64,000 bases of DNA from positions 62,001-126,000 of the forward strand of contig NZ_BCYT01000002.1 in the NCBI RefSeq assembly GCF_001598335.1, read 5' to 3'. Source of the DNA: Sphingobium abikonense NBRC 16140. Its GTDB lineage: Bacteria; Pseudomonadota; Alphaproteobacteria; Sphingomonadales; Sphingomonadaceae. Shown piece by piece: positions 53,516 to 62,525 of this stretch. A program made the position numbers and the translations under genes. Every line of letters begins with the position of its first letter. Positions within the stretch are counted from its first letter, which is position 1. The notes under the pieces were generated by a model. That model searched no databases. It saw only the letters and a list, made by a program, of their open reading frames with translations, and was not told the origin of the DNA.

Positions 53516-54298
53516 TCAGCGCGGCTTGGCGTATCCGACCGCGTCGCTGATCTGTTCGGCGGCGCGTCGCACCTGCTCGGCCAGCTCCGTGCGCACGTCG
53601 TCGGTCAGATAATGGGCCGCACTGGCGATCGAGATGGCGATGCCGATCTGGCCCTTGGCATCGCGGATCGGCACCGCGACCGAGCGCACGCCGTCGCCCA
53701 GTTCGCTATCGTGCAACACCATGCCACGGGCCTTGTGCGCGCGCATGTCTTTGAGGAACCGGTCGATCTGCGCCTTCGTGGCGGTCCCGCCTTTGGCTTC
53801 GACATAGAGGCGCTGCCATGTCTCCTCATCCTCATCCAGCAGCAAGGCCTTGCCGATGCCGGTTTCGGCGATCGGGCGACGGTCGCCCGGCGCGGTGGCG
53901 ACGCGCAACCGCTGCGTGCCGGTGACGCGGTCGAGATGGCGGGAAAATTCGCCCTCCCGCTTGCCGACGAAGACGCAAAAGCCCGTGCGTTCCGACAATA
54001 ATTCCATGAAGGGGCGGGCGACGCGGACATAGTCGATCTGTTCGGTCGCCAGCACGCCCAGCTGCAATAATTTCGGCCCGAGCGCGAAGCCGTCGCGCGT
54101 GACCGACAGATAATTGCGCGACCGCAGCGCCTGCACCAGCCGATGGGCGGTAGTCTTGCTCATGCCCAGTTTGCGGGCAAGATCGGCGGCGCGGATCGGC
54201 CCGTCGATCACTTCATCCATGATGTCGAGCGCGCGCATCAATGTCTGCGTGCCCTTGACCCCCTGTTCCTGCTTGTCGTCCTGATGCTGTGTCGCCAT
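53516..54298 (-). CDS. IclR-family regulator (second of the locus)
   Basis: 260 residues from ATG 54298 (AAGAGGCAGG upstream; longer reading to 54361 lacks a ribosome site). HTH AADLARKLGMSKTTAHRLVQALRSRNYL, then the effector domain with RRPIAETGIGKALLL and VRSVAVPIRDAKGQIGIAISI. Clearly a paralogue of the regulator at 30048 with divergent effector half, so a different inducer is likely. It is convergent with the TonB receptor and marks the right edge of the pectin locus. Confidence 0.92.
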   Translation of the reverse strand: MATQHQDDKQEQGVKGTQTLMRALDIMDEVIDGPIRAADLARKLGMSKTTAHRLVQALRSRNYLSVTRDGFALGPKLLQLGVLATEQIDYVRVARPFMELLSERTGFCVFVGKREGEFSRHLDRVTGTQRLRVATAPGDRRPIAETGIGKALLLDEDEETWQRLYVEAKGGTATKAQIDRFLKDMRAHKARGMVLHDSELGDGVRSVAVPIRDAKGQIGIAISIASAAHYLTDDVRTELAEQVRRAAEQISDAVGYAKPR

Positions 54299-54309
54299 GC
54301 CTGCCTCTT

Positions 54310-54340
54310 GCGCGTCCCAAATGGCGGGCGCGTCCCATAT
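54310..54340. promoter_or_regulatory. Tandem GCGCGTCCCA elements upstream of the second iclR
   Basis: GCGCGTCCCAAAT (54310-54322) and GCGCGTCCCATAT (54328-54340) match 12 of 13 bases and start 18 bases apart, just before the IclR start at 54298. They share TCCCATAT with other sites in the locus. Likely autoregulatory. Confidence 0.4.
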
Positions 54341-54395
54341 ATCGGAAAGCGTATCGGGCAAATTGACAGGCTTGTCAGCAGATTTGTTCGCGCAG

Positions 54396-54435
54396 AGAAA
54401 AAGGCCCGCCCGTCCCTTCGGACGAGCGGGCCTTT
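54396..54435 (-). terminator. Terminator of the tol-pal operon
   Basis: AAAGGCCCGC (54400-54409) and GCGGGCCTTT (54426-54435) form a ten-bp stem with further GTCC/GGAC pairing inside. On the minus strand the stem is followed by TTTTTCTC. It lies 25 bases after the pal stop codon. Confidence 0.88.
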
Positions 54436-54460
54436 GGTCAGACCAAACCGGTGGTTCCGA

Positions 54461-54979
54461 TCAATATTGGATGGTGACGGTCACGGCGCGGCGATTTTGC
54501 GCCCAGGCCGCTTCGTCGGAGCCCAGAGCGGCCGGGCGTTCCTTGCCATAGCTGACGGTGGTGATCCGGCCGGGATCGATGCCGAGCGAGGCGAGATAGT
54601 TTTTGGCGGCATTGGCGCGGCGCTCACCCAGCGCGATATTATAGTCGCGCGTGCCGCGTTCGTCGGCATGACCCTCGATCGTGACGCGCACCGACGGGTT
54701 CTGCTGCAACCAGGCGGCCTGGCTTTGCAGCGTCGCCTGGTCCTCGGCATCGACATCATATTGGTCGAGGCCAAAGAAGATGCGGTCGGACGCGACCGAC
54801 GCGACGAAATCTTCCTGGCTGCCCTTGCGCGGGCCGGCGGGCGTGGCGGGGCCGGTGGGCATGGTGCTGCCGGCATCCGTGCCGCCCGGCGCGGGCGGCA
54901 GTTCGGCCGGCGGCTTCTTGGAACAGGCGGCAAGAGCGATGATGGCGCTCGCGGCCAGCACTGTGCGGGACAATTTCAT
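54461..54979 (-). CDS. pal: Peptidoglycan-associated lipoprotein Pal
   Basis: 172 residues from ATG 54979 (GGAGACC upstream). Lipobox IIALAAC, proline-rich linker, then the OmpA-like domain with FFGLDQYDVD, VTIEGHADERGTRDYNIALGERRANAAKNYL, the peptidoglycan-binding signature with the Asp and Arg of the family. It anchors the outer membrane to peptidoglycan and binds TolB. Spaced 112 bases from tolB, so may have an additional promoter. Confidence 0.97.
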   Translation of the reverse strand: MKLSRTVLAASAIIALAACSKKPPAELPPAPGGTDAGSTMPTGPATPAGPRKGSQEDFVASVASDRIFFGLDQYDVDAEDQATLQSQAAWLQQNPSVRVTIEGHADERGTRDYNIALGERRANAAKNYLASLGIDPGRITTVSYGKERPAALGSDEAAWAQNRRAVTVTIQY

Positions 54980-55091
54980 CACAAGGTCTCCTTGTTGCGC
55001 TGTCTGCCGCCCGGCTTGAAGGGGGAGGGGGCGGCGACAGGGTCTGTAAACATCGTTACGCTGTCAAGACGATTGGGTTCCCCGACCCCGG

Positions 55092-56426
55092 TCAGGGAAG
55101 CAGCGGTCCCCAGGCCGGGTCGGACCCGCTGAGCGGCGTCGGGATGCGGCGTTCGTTGACGCCGGTCAGGTCGACCTGCCACACCTGGCTGGTGCCCTGG
55201 CGTCCAGGCGTGGTGCGGAAAAATTGCAGCACCCGGCCATTGGGCGACCAGGTGGGCTGTTCGTCCTGCCAGCCATTGGTCAATATCCGTTCATTGTCGC
55301 CATTGGGCGACATCACGGCGATCTTGAAGTCGCCCGACAGTTTGGTGAAGGCGATAAGATCGCCGCGCGGGCTCCATTCGGGCGTCGCGTAACGGCCCCC
55401 GCCATGGCTGATCCGGCGCTGGTTCGACCCGTCGGCATTCATGACATAGAGTTGCTGGCCGCCGGACCGGTCGCTTTCGAAGACGATGCGGCTGCCATCG
55501 GGCGAATAGCTGCCGCCCACGTCGATGCCGGGCGAATTGGTGAGGCGCACCGGCGATCCGCCATTGGCGGAGATGCGATAAATATCGGTATTGCCCGCGA
55601 CTGCCATCGAAAAGAGAATGTTGCGGCCATCGGGCGACCAGCGCGGCGCAAAGGTCGGGTTGTTGCTTTCCGTCACCAGCCGCTGCTGCCCCGTGCCGAT
55701 ATCATAGACATAGAGGCGAACCCGGCTGCCCAGATAGCTGACATAGACGATCGATTTATAGTCCGGCGAAAAGCGCGGGGTGAGCGCGATCGACTGGCCA
55801 TTGGTGATGAAGCGATGGTTCGCCCCATCCGAATCCATGATGGCGAGCCGCTTGGTGCGGTTCCCCTTGGGGCCGCTTTCGGCGATATAGGCGATGCGGC
55901 TGTCGAAAAAGGGGCTTTCGCCCGACAGACGCGCATAGATGGCGTCGGCACATTTATGCGCGGCGCGCCGCCAGTCGCGCGGGGCGACGACATAGCCTTG
56001 TCGCGTCAGTTCCTGTTGCAGCGCGACGTCGTAGAGATAGCAGCCCACGGTAATGTCGGATTCGCCGCCGCTCGTGCGCACGAAACCCTGCACCAGCGCC
56101 TGATAGGCGCCCCATTTCTGATATTGGGGGAAGGTGACTTCGGGGAAGGGGATGGCGGGAAGGCCGCCTGGCCCGGACGGATCGAAAAGGCCCGAGCCTT
56201 TGAGGTCGGACGCGATGACTTCGGCGATCTTGCGGCCAAGGTCGCTGGCCGATCCGGCGGGCGTGTCGGCCTGCTGCTGCGCGGGCATGGGCGGCACCGC
56301 GATCTTGAGATTGCTGTCAATGTCGCCGGTCACGTCGACCGACAGCTGCGCCATGGCGGGCGAGGCCAGGATGGCGGCAAGTGCGGCCGTCGCAAGCGAC
56401 AAAGCGCGCAGGAAGGGGGTCTTCAT
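55092..56426 (-). CDS. tolB: Tol-Pal system protein TolB
   Basis: 444 residues with signal peptide (LASPAMAQ). N-terminal D1 domain (IAVPPMPAQ, DLGRKIAEVIASDLKGSGLFDP) and a six-bladed propeller with the repeats RLAIMDSDGANHRFIT, VTESNNPTFAPRWSPDG, QLYVMNADGSNQRRISHGGG. It shuttles between TolA and Pal in the periplasm. ATGA overlap with tolA. Confidence 0.97.
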   Translation of the reverse strand: MKTPFLRALSLATAALAAILASPAMAQLSVDVTGDIDSNLKIAVPPMPAQQQADTPAGSASDLGRKIAEVIASDLKGSGLFDPSGPGGLPAIPFPEVTFPQYQKWGAYQALVQGFVRTSGGESDITVGCYLYDVALQQELTRQGYVVAPRDWRRAAHKCADAIYARLSGESPFFDSRIAYIAESGPKGNRTKRLAIMDSDGANHRFITNGQSIALTPRFSPDYKSIVYVSYLGSRVRLYVYDIGTGQQRLVTESNNPTFAPRWSPDGRNILFSMAVAGNTDIYRISANGGSPVRLTNSPGIDVGGSYSPDGSRIVFESDRSGGQQLYVMNADGSNQRRISHGGGRYATPEWSPRGDLIAFTKLSGDFKIAVMSPNGDNERILTNGWQDEQPTWSPNGRVLQFFRTTPGRQGTSQVWQVDLTGVNERRIPTPLSGSDPAWGPLLP

Positions 56427-57388
56427 CGGTTCAGCCTCGCGTCAAAGCGGAGTGGCCGGAGCCATTTCCATTGGTCGTAAAATTCAGGGGGCAAATTCCT
56501 GAAGGGGGCGGCGAGTTTCACCGCCTGGATCGCGCGCTCGGCGTGCAGCTTGGCCTGCGGCCGGTTGCTGGCCGTAACGCCAAGCTGGTCGATCACCTGC
56601 GGCGTGCCGACAAGCGCGCCGCTCTTGTCTAGCCGTACCTCCAGCAAGGTCACGAGCTGGTCGGCGTCCGCGCCCGAAGGCGGACGCCAGTGCGGTTTCA
56701 ACTGCCGACGGATTTCTGCGTCGAGCGCGGATTTCTGCGCCGGCCCCATGGCGGCCGCAGGGGGCGGCGCAGCCTTGCGCGGAGCATCGGCGCTGGTGTC
56801 GATGCCCTTGAGGAAATCCTTGCCCAGCAGCGACCCGCGCGGCTTGTCCGCCTTGCCCGCGCCCGATGCCTTGGCCGGCGCGTCGCTGGTCTTCTTGGCT
56901 TTGCTCGATGATTTAGCGGGCGCGGCGGCGCCAGGCTTTGACGTCGGCTTTTCAGGCTTGGGCTTCGCCTTGGCCGCCGGTTTTTCAGCTGCCGGCTTGG
57001 GCTTGGCCGGCGTCTTGGCGGTCGCCTTCTTGGGCGGCGCGGGCTTTTCCTTCGGCTTGGCCGGGGCTTCTTTGGGCGCGGGGCGCGGCGGGGCGGGGGT
57101 TGGCTCTGGCGGTGCGGGAGTCGGTTCCGGCGCCGGCGCGGGTTCAGGCGCAGGCGCGGCCTCTTCGGTCAAACCCTGGTCCGGGGCGACGCTGGGCGGA
57201 GGCGGCTGCGTCGATATTTGCGGCGCCATGGACTTGAGCGCCACCTCGTCCACCAGGCTCACGTCCATGGGCGGGCTGTTGAGCTTGAGGGGATTGGGGG
57301 TCGAAAGGAATCCGGCCGACAGCAAGCCGAACAGGAGGACATGTCCCGCCGTCGCGACGCCAAGGCCGATCTTTTCCGCGCGCTCCAT
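56423..57388 (-). CDS. tolA: Tol-Pal system protein TolA
   Basis: 321 residues: short cytoplasmic tip, one membrane helix (GHVLLFGLLSAGFL), a long low-complexity middle (about 65-200) of P, A, K and E repeats, then a C-terminal domain ending in FRNLPPEFYDQWKWLRPLRFDARL. The alanine/proline/lysine spacer spans the periplasm. TolA couples the TolQR motor to TolB/Pal. Sequence between genes is 18 bases to tolR. Confidence 0.93.
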   Translation of the reverse strand: MERAEKIGLGVATAGHVLLFGLLSAGFLSTPNPLKLNSPPMDVSLVDEVALKSMAPQISTQPPPPSVAPDQGLTEEAAPAPEPAPAPEPTPAPPEPTPAPPRPAPKEAPAKPKEKPAPPKKATAKTPAKPKPAAEKPAAKAKPKPEKPTSKPGAAAPAKSSSKAKKTSDAPAKASGAGKADKPRGSLLGKDFLKGIDTSADAPRKAAPPPAAAMGPAQKSALDAEIRRQLKPHWRPPSGADADQLVTLLEVRLDKSGALVGTPQVIDQLGVTASNRPQAKLHAERAIQAVKLAAPFRNLPPEFYDQWKWLRPLRFDARLNR

Positions 57389-57406
57389 ATGACCGACCTA
57401 TGGCCC

Positions 57407-57859
57407 CTATTCTGAACCGTCGCTGTCCGAGCCGGTGCTGACCAGCGCGACCTTGTTGAGGCCCGCACGGTTCAGCTCGCCCATGACCCGCATCACCCGG
57501 CCATAGTCGAGCGCGGTGTCGGCGCGCAGGAAAATCTGCGGCGCTTCCGCCTTGCCGGCATTTGCGGCCATGATTTCGGCGAGGCGGTCGGGCAATTCGG
57601 CATCGCTGATTTGCGCGTCGTCGATGAAAAGGCCGCCGTCGCGGTCGATCGACACGACCGTCGGCTTGGCGTCCTGATCCAGCCCCTTGGCGCGGGTTTC
57701 GGGCAGGTTGACAGGAACACCCGTCACCAGCAGCGGCGCCGTCACCATGAAGATGATGAGCAGCACCAGCATGACGTCGACCAGCGGCGTCACGTTGATG
57801 TCGGCCATGGGCGCGCGGCCGCGCCCGCGCCGCCCGGAGGGAGGCCCCGCCATCGCCAT
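57407..57859 (-). CDS. tolR: Tol-Pal system protein TolR
   Basis: 150 residues from ATG 57859 (GGGAG five bases upstream). N-terminal cytoplasmic basic tail, membrane helix with the essential Asp (NVTPLVDVMLVLLIIFMVTAPLL), periplasmic ExbD-type domain ending in GLNKVALVSTGSD. It forms the proton channel with TolQ. Normal length. Confidence 0.95.
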   Translation of the reverse strand: MAMAGPPSGRRGRGRAPMADINVTPLVDVMLVLLIIFMVTAPLLVTGVPVNLPETRAKGLDQDAKPTVVSIDRDGGLFIDDAQISDAELPDRLAEIMAANAGKAEAPQIFLRADTALDYGRVMRVMGELNRAGLNKVALVSTGSDSDGSE

Positions 57860-57893
57860 CAGCGCGCTCCCGCTCTTGCAGCGATGCCCAAGT

Positions 57894-58598
57894 TCATCGC
57901 TGCGCCTCCAGTTCGCGGCTGAGCGTCGAATAAAAGCCGTCGGCAAAGCGGGTCATCGCCGCTTCCAGCCGGTTGATGCCATGGCTGAACCGGTTGTAGG
58001 CGATGACGGCGGGAATGGCGGCGAACAGGCCGATGGCGGTCGCGAACAGCGCTTCGGCGATGCCCGGCGCAACGACGGCCAGCGAGCTATTCTGTTCCGC
58101 CGCGATCGAGGTGAAGGCGCGCATAATGCCCCAGACCGTGCCGAACAGGCCGACAAAGGGCGCGACCGATCCGATCGTCGCCAATATGTTGAGCCGGTCG
58201 GACAGGCGATCGACCTCGCTGGCGATGGTGCTGGACATGACGGTCGACAGGCGGTCCCGCGTCCCTTCGCGGTCGATCACCTTCTGCGCGGTCGACCGGC
58301 GCCATTCGGTGACGCCGGCCGCCATGACCTTGGCCGCCGGGAAGCTGCCCTTGCCACGGGCTTCGTAGAAACGGTCGATATCCTCGGCCTTCCAGAAATC
58401 CGCTTCGAACTTGCGGCTTTCCCGGCTGGCTTTGCGCAGCGTGACGCTGAAGCCGATGATCATCGCCCAGGTCCAGATGCTGGCCAGCAACAGGCCAATC
58501 ATCACGCCTTTGACGACGATATCGGCCTGAAGGAACAGGGCGAGCGGGGAAATGGTCGCGGCGTCGGTCATCGCGCCGGCGGGCAGGTTGAGCGTCAT
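57894..58598 (-). CDS. tolQ: Tol-Pal system protein TolQ
   Basis: 234 residues from ATG 58598, overlapping the YbgC stop. Three membrane helices: LLLASIWTWAMIIGF, then NILATIGSVAPFVGLFGTVWGIMRAF, then GLFAAIPAVIAYNRF, with the ExbB/TolQ signature region GLFGTVWGIM and the AAIPA turn. It forms the stator/proton channel of the Tol motor. Confidence 0.96.
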   Translation of the reverse strand: MTLNLPAGAMTDAATISPLALFLQADIVVKGVMIGLLLASIWTWAMIIGFSVTLRKASRESRKFEADFWKAEDIDRFYEARGKGSFPAAKVMAAGVTEWRRSTAQKVIDREGTRDRLSTVMSSTIASEVDRLSDRLNILATIGSVAPFVGLFGTVWGIMRAFTSIAAEQNSSLAVVAPGIAEALFATAIGLFAAIPAVIAYNRFSHGINRLEAAMTRFADGFYSTLSRELEAQR

Positions 58599-59065
58599 GG
58601 GTGGATGTCTTCCCCTTGGCAAAGGCGGGTATAAATGTCGGTCCAGGCCTTTGGCTGGCGTTGCGGGCGGCCCTGCGGCGTCAGCCAGGCGACGGTGATG
58701 GTGGCGTTGGTCAGCTCTTCGTCGCCGCGCATGACGGATTGGTCAATGGTGCAGCTGGCCGATCGCACGGCGGCGACGCGGCTGACCACCATCAGCTCAT
58801 CGTCCAGCCGCGCGGGCCGGCGATAGCGGATCGCAAGGTCGGTGACGGCATAGACGCCGCTGCCCCCTTCATGCTCGCTCCGCTGGTCGATGCCCGCGAT
58901 GCGCAGCATGTCGGACCGGGCCCGCTCCATATAGCGCAGATAATTGGCGTGATAGACCAGGCCCGAAAGATCGGTGTCCTCAAAATAGATGCGCAGCGGA
59001 AAATGATGCACGGCGGACAGGAAGCGTCCGGTCGCTGGCGCTGGCATCGGGTCGGACAAGGACAT
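58595..59065 (-). CDS. ybgC: Acyl-CoA thioesterase YbgC (hotdog)
   Basis: 156 residues. 4-hydroxybenzoyl-CoA-thioesterase-like hotdog: FPLRIYFEDTDLSGLVYHANYLRYMERARSDML carries the catalytic Asp, and IRYRRPARLDDELMV follows. First gene of the tol-pal operon, as in most proteobacteria; its exact physiological substrate is not settled. Translation-coupled to tolQ. Confidence 0.95.
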   Translation of the reverse strand: MSLSDPMPAPATGRFLSAVHHFPLRIYFEDTDLSGLVYHANYLRYMERARSDMLRIAGIDQRSEHEGGSGVYAVTDLAIRYRRPARLDDELMVVSRVAAVRSASCTIDQSVMRGDEELTNATITVAWLTPQGRPQRQPKAWTDIYTRLCQGEDIHP

Positions 59066-59244
59066 GGCGGGCTTTTAACCATGGCGCGGGCGAGAGGCAA
59101 AGCGGGAAAATCGCTGCGCGCGCCATGGCGTTGGATTACCCGCCTCATCCGACCGGCTGGCCATAATGATAGGGCCTTCGCCTCTGGTCTTGCCTGCGCC
59201 CTGCGATTAAGGGGCATGGGCAGGATGGACAGGGAGGATTTTGC

Positions 59245-60123
59245 ATGACGGATATTCGCACCGTGGGCGTCATTGGCGCGGGACAGATGGGCATCGGCAT
59301 CGCGCAGGTGTCGGCGCAGGCCGGCTATGACGTTATCCTGTCCGACATCGACCTGCCGCGCGCCGAGAAGGGGAAGGCGAATATCGCCAAGCTGCTGGCT
59401 CGCGCGGTCGACAAGGAAAAAATGACCCAGGCCGAAGCCGACGCGGTGCTGGCGCGCATCACGCCGGTGGGCGAGCTGGCGCCGCTGGCCGACGCCCAGT
59501 TCGTGATCGAGGCCGCGACCGAGCGCGAGGAGGTGAAGCGCGCGATCTTCGGCAATGTCGGTAAGCTGCTGGACAAGGACGCGATTTTGGCGACCAACAC
59601 ATCGTCCATTCCCATCACCCGGCTGGCGCAGGCCGCGCCCGACGCCGGGCGGTTCATCGGCCTGCATTTCTTCAATCCCGTTCCGGTGATGGTGCTCGTC
59701 GAAATCATCCGCGGGCTGGCGACCACGCCCGAGGTCGTGGCGGCGGTCGAAGCCTATGCCACGCGCATCGGCAAGACCGTGGTCCATGCGTTCGACGCGC
59801 CGGGCTTTGTCGTCAACCGCATCCTGCTGCCGATGCTGAACGAAGCGGTGTTCGTGCTGGGCGAAGGCGTGGGCAGCGTCACGGATATCGACCAGGGCTG
59901 CAAGCTGGGGCTGAACCATCCGATGGGGCCGCTGACCTTGCTCGATTTCGTCGGGCTCGACACGGCGCTGGAAATTCTCAAGGTGTTTCTCGATACCACC
60001 GGCGATCCCAAATATCGCCCCGCGCCGCTGCTGGTCAAATATGTCGAAGCGGGCTGGTACGGCCGCAAGACCGGCCGGGGCTTTTACGATTATTCCGGGC
60101 CGGAACCCGTGCCGACCCGGTGA
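59245..60123 (+). CDS. 3-hydroxybutyryl-CoA dehydrogenase
   Basis: 292 residues from ATG 59245 with GGGAGG upstream. Rossmann motif [14 protein letters not shown], then [42 protein letters not shown] and [19 protein letters not shown] with the catalytic His/Glu and Asn positions of the family. Length matches the short-chain enzyme (HbdA/PaaH type) used in butyrate or polyhydroxybutyrate metabolism. Stands alone here. Confidence 0.95.
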   Translation: MTDIRTVGVIGAGQMGIGIAQVSAQAGYDVILSDIDLPRAEKGKANIAKLLARAVDKEKMTQAEADAVLARITPVGELAPLADAQFVIEAATEREEVKRAIFGNVGKLLDKDAILATNTSSIPITRLAQAAPDAGRFIGLHFFNPVPVMVLVEIIRGLATTPEVVAAVEAYATRIGKTVVHAFDAPGFVVNRILLPMLNEAVFVLGEGVGSVTDIDQGCKLGLNHPMGPLTLLDFVGLDTALEILKVFLDTTGDPKYRPAPLLVKYVEAGWYGRKTGRGFYDYSGPEPVPTR

Positions 60124-60127
60124 GCCG

Positions 60128-60541
60128 TCAGCGTGGATAAGCCTCGTCCATATGGGCGAGGCTTGTCGCGATCAGCGTTTCCAGCGCCGCCATGTCGATG
60201 TCGCGCAGGCGTTTGACATAGAGGCAGCCCTTGCCGCGCCGGTGCTTGCCCAATGCGGTCAGATCCGCATCGTCCAGGCCTGCGAGATAGAGGACCAGTT
60301 CCGCCTTGCGCGACGCAAATCCGATGCGCAGGCTGTCACCTTCCCGCCCGCTGTCATAGCGATAATGGTAGCGGCCAAAGCCGACGATGGCGAGTCCCCA
60401 CATCGTCGCCGGCTCGCCCGACAGCCGGGCCATCAGCGCCGCCAGCACCCGTGCGTCGGCCTGGCGCTCGGGTGGTTCGATGCGTGAGAGCATATCCTCC
60501 ACCGCCTCGCCCGTTGCGACCGTCTTGTTACCCTGCGCCAT
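60128..60541 (-). CDS. DUF1801 protein
   Basis: 137 residues from ATG 60541; the frame extends to 60634 but MAQGNKT is the better start. DUF1801 features: ADARVLAALMARLSGEPATMWG, IVGFGRYHYRYDSGREGDSLRIGFASRKAELVLYL, GKHRRGKGCLYVKRLRDID. The fold is shared with the YdhG/iron-transport-like small proteins; function unknown. Convergent with the HBD gene, four bases apart. Confidence 0.88.
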   Translation of the reverse strand: MAQGNKTVATGEAVEDMLSRIEPPERQADARVLAALMARLSGEPATMWGLAIVGFGRYHYRYDSGREGDSLRIGFASRKAELVLYLAGLDDADLTALGKHRRGKGCLYVKRLRDIDMAALETLIATSLAHMDEAYPR

Positions 60542-60579
60542 GGCTTGCCATTCCCTTCGCCGCGCACTAGAGGCTAGCG

Positions 60580-60700
60580 CGTCATCTGGGGAGTAGCCAG
60601 CCGTTCCGCATCGGGACGGGCCATGCGTCAACATAGTCGGCCGAGAGGTCGTGGCGTATGGGACGCGGCGTCAAGCCGCATCGGGCGAGACCAATGGCAT
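60580..60700 (+). promoter_or_regulatory. yybP-ykoY (Mn2+) riboswitch
   Basis: GGGGAGTAGCC at 60588-60598 and GGGCGAGACC at 60683-60692 are the two conserved strands of the yybP-ykoY aptamer, with GTCAACA (60627-60633) and pairing GC stems between. It precedes a UPF0016 transporter gene whose start is at 60780. These riboswitches bind Mn2+ and turn on exporters of the metal. The spacer 60700-60779 contains CCGGCC/GGGC stretches that could form the expression switch. Confidence 0.88.
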
Positions 60701-60779
60701 CGGCGCATTCCTGTCCGGCCGGGCGGAGTGCGACGGTGGCATTGTGTCTGTTGCAAAAGCCCGGCCCGGAGATTGCCTG

Positions 60780-61358
60780 ATGGATGCTTTGCTGACATCC
60801 GCCGCGCTCGTCGCGCTTGCCGAAATGGGTGACAAGACCCAGTTGCTCGCCATGCTGCTCGCCACCCGCTTTCGCAAGCCGGTGCCGATCATCCTGGGCA
60901 TATTGGTCGCGACCATCGCCAACCATTTTCTGGCCGCGCTGGTCGGCCATTCGATCGCGGGCGTGCTGACCCAGCCCTGGTTCCGCTATGCCGTCGCCGC
61001 ATCCTTCATCGCGATGGCCGCCTGGACGCTGATCCCCGACAAGATTGACGAGGATGCCCCGCTCAAGGCCCCGTCGAAGGCGGGCGTGTTCCTCACCACG
61101 CTGGTCGCTTTCTTCCTGGTGGAAATGGGCGACAAGACGCAGGTGGCGACCGTGGCGCTGGGCGCGCAGTTCGACAATCTGCTCGCTGTGACGGCCGGCA
61201 CGACGCTGGGCATGATGATCGCCAATGTGCCCGCCGTGCTCTTTGGCGAGGCGCTGGCCCGCAAGGTGCCGATGCGCGCGCTGCAACTGGCGGCCGCGCT
61301 GCTGTTCCTGCTGCTGGGGCTGTGGATGATCGCCGACCTGCAAGGCTGGGTCGGCTGA
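60780..61358 (+). CDS. UPF0016 (Gdt1-like) manganese exporter
   Basis: 192 residues from ATG 60780; the open frame upstream runs through the riboswitch and is not coding. Six membrane helices with two copies of the family signature EMGDKTQ (LAEMGDKTQLLAM near 15, LVEMGDKTQVATV near 118) and a central hydrophilic loop (DKIDEDAPLKAPSK). The acidic EMGDKT motifs bind cation. The riboswitch in front supports Mn2+ export over Ca2+/H+ exchange. Confidence 0.93.
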   Translation: MDALLTSAALVALAEMGDKTQLLAMLLATRFRKPVPIILGILVATIANHFLAALVGHSIAGVLTQPWFRYAVAASFIAMAAWTLIPDKIDEDAPLKAPSKAGVFLTTLVAFFLVEMGDKTQVATVALGAQFDNLLAVTAGTTLGMMIANVPAVLFGEALARKVPMRALQLAAALLFLLLGLWMIADLQGWVG

Positions 61359-61491
61359 CCAGGGCTTGCCGGTCCCCGCACAGGTAAAAAAGGAGTGTCG
61401 CGCGCGCGGGGCGGTTGTCAGCGCGCGGCGGCTGTTGCAAGGGGATGGGCAGAGTCATTCCCTTCAGCTTGGAAGATATGGGACGCGCGTG

Positions 61492-62418
61492 ATGAAGGAC
61501 AGTCTGGTTACGATCTTCGGCGGCGGCGGCTTTCTGGGCCGGCAGGTCGCGCAGGCGCTGATGGCGCGGGGCGCGCGGGTGCGGATCGCGCAGCGCGACC
61601 TTGCCAGCGCGGTCAAGGTGAAGTCGCTGGGCGCGCTGGGCCAAAGCCAGTTCGTCGCCGCGGACATTCGCAAGCCCGCCACGGTGGAGCGCGCGATCGC
61701 GGGCAGCGATGTGGTCATCAATCTGGTCGGCATCTTGGCGGGCGATTTCGACGCTTTCCATCATCAGGGCGCCGCCAATGTCGCGCAGGCCGCCGCCGCC
61801 GCCAATGTGCGCGCGCTGGTGCATGTGTCGGCAATCGGCGCGGACGCGGAAAGCCCGTCCGCCTATGGTCGGTCGAAAGCGGCGGGCGAGGCTGCTGTGA
61901 AAAAGGCTTTCCCCGGCGCGACGATCATCCGCCCCTCGATCATCTTTGGCCCGCAGGACCAGTTCCTCAACCGCTTCGCGGACCTCATCGCGTCCATGCC
62001 CGTCATTCCGGTGATCAGCGGCGCGACCAAATTTCAGCCCGTCTATGTCGGCGATGTGGCGGACGCGATCGTCCATGCCGCCGAGCGTCCCGACCTGCAT
62101 GGCGGCACGGTCTATGAAGTTGCCGGGCCGCAAATCCTGTCGATGAAGGAGATCAACGGCTGGATCGCCAAGCAGATCGGCCGGGACAAGCCGATCGTCG
62201 ACGTGCCAGGCGGCTTCGCCTCGCTGCTCGCGATGCTGCCGGGCGGACCGATCACGCGCGACCAGCTGGCGATGCTGGGCCGCGACAATGTCGCCGCCGC
62301 GGGCGCGCCGGGCCTCGATGCGCTGGGCGTATCGGCGACGCCCATGGCCGCCGTCGCCGACAAATGGCTGGTGCGATACCGCCGCCATGGGCGCTTCGCC
62401 GGGCGCGTGCGCGCCTGA
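61492..62418 (+). CDS. NDUFA9-like NAD(P)-binding protein
   Basis: 308 residues from ATG 61492. Atypical short-chain dehydrogenase: IFGGGGFLGRQVAQALMARGARVRIAQRD, VVINLVGILAG, HVSAIGADAESPSAYGRSKAAGEA, IIRPSIIFGPQDQFLNRFA, FQPVYVGDVADAIV. Matches the complex-I-intermediate-associated (NDUFA9) family of bacteria; its role in complex I assembly or quinone metabolism is inferred from mitochondria. Y-x-x-x-K (YGRSK) retained. Confidence 0.88.
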   Translation: MKDSLVTIFGGGGFLGRQVAQALMARGARVRIAQRDLASAVKVKSLGALGQSQFVAADIRKPATVERAIAGSDVVINLVGILAGDFDAFHHQGAANVAQAAAAANVRALVHVSAIGADAESPSAYGRSKAAGEAAVKKAFPGATIIRPSIIFGPQDQFLNRFADLIASMPVIPVISGATKFQPVYVGDVADAIVHAAERPDLHGGTVYEVAGPQILSMKEINGWIAKQIGRDKPIVDVPGGFASLLAMLPGGPITRDQLAMLGRDNVAAAGAPGLDALGVSATPMAAVADKWLVRYRRHGRFAGRVRA

Positions 62419-62525
62419 GCCACGCTGCCATCATCGGGGCGGGATCGGGCACGGCCTGTCCCGCCCGTCCTGCTCCTCCCCGCAACCGGGGAGGATTTTT
62501 TATGCAAGCGCAATAGGGCGTCGCC

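Noticed and set aside
59131..59167. Possible sigma-70 promoter TTGGAT...CATAAT before the HBD gene
   Set aside because: The spacer is about 25 bases, too long for a normal promoter.
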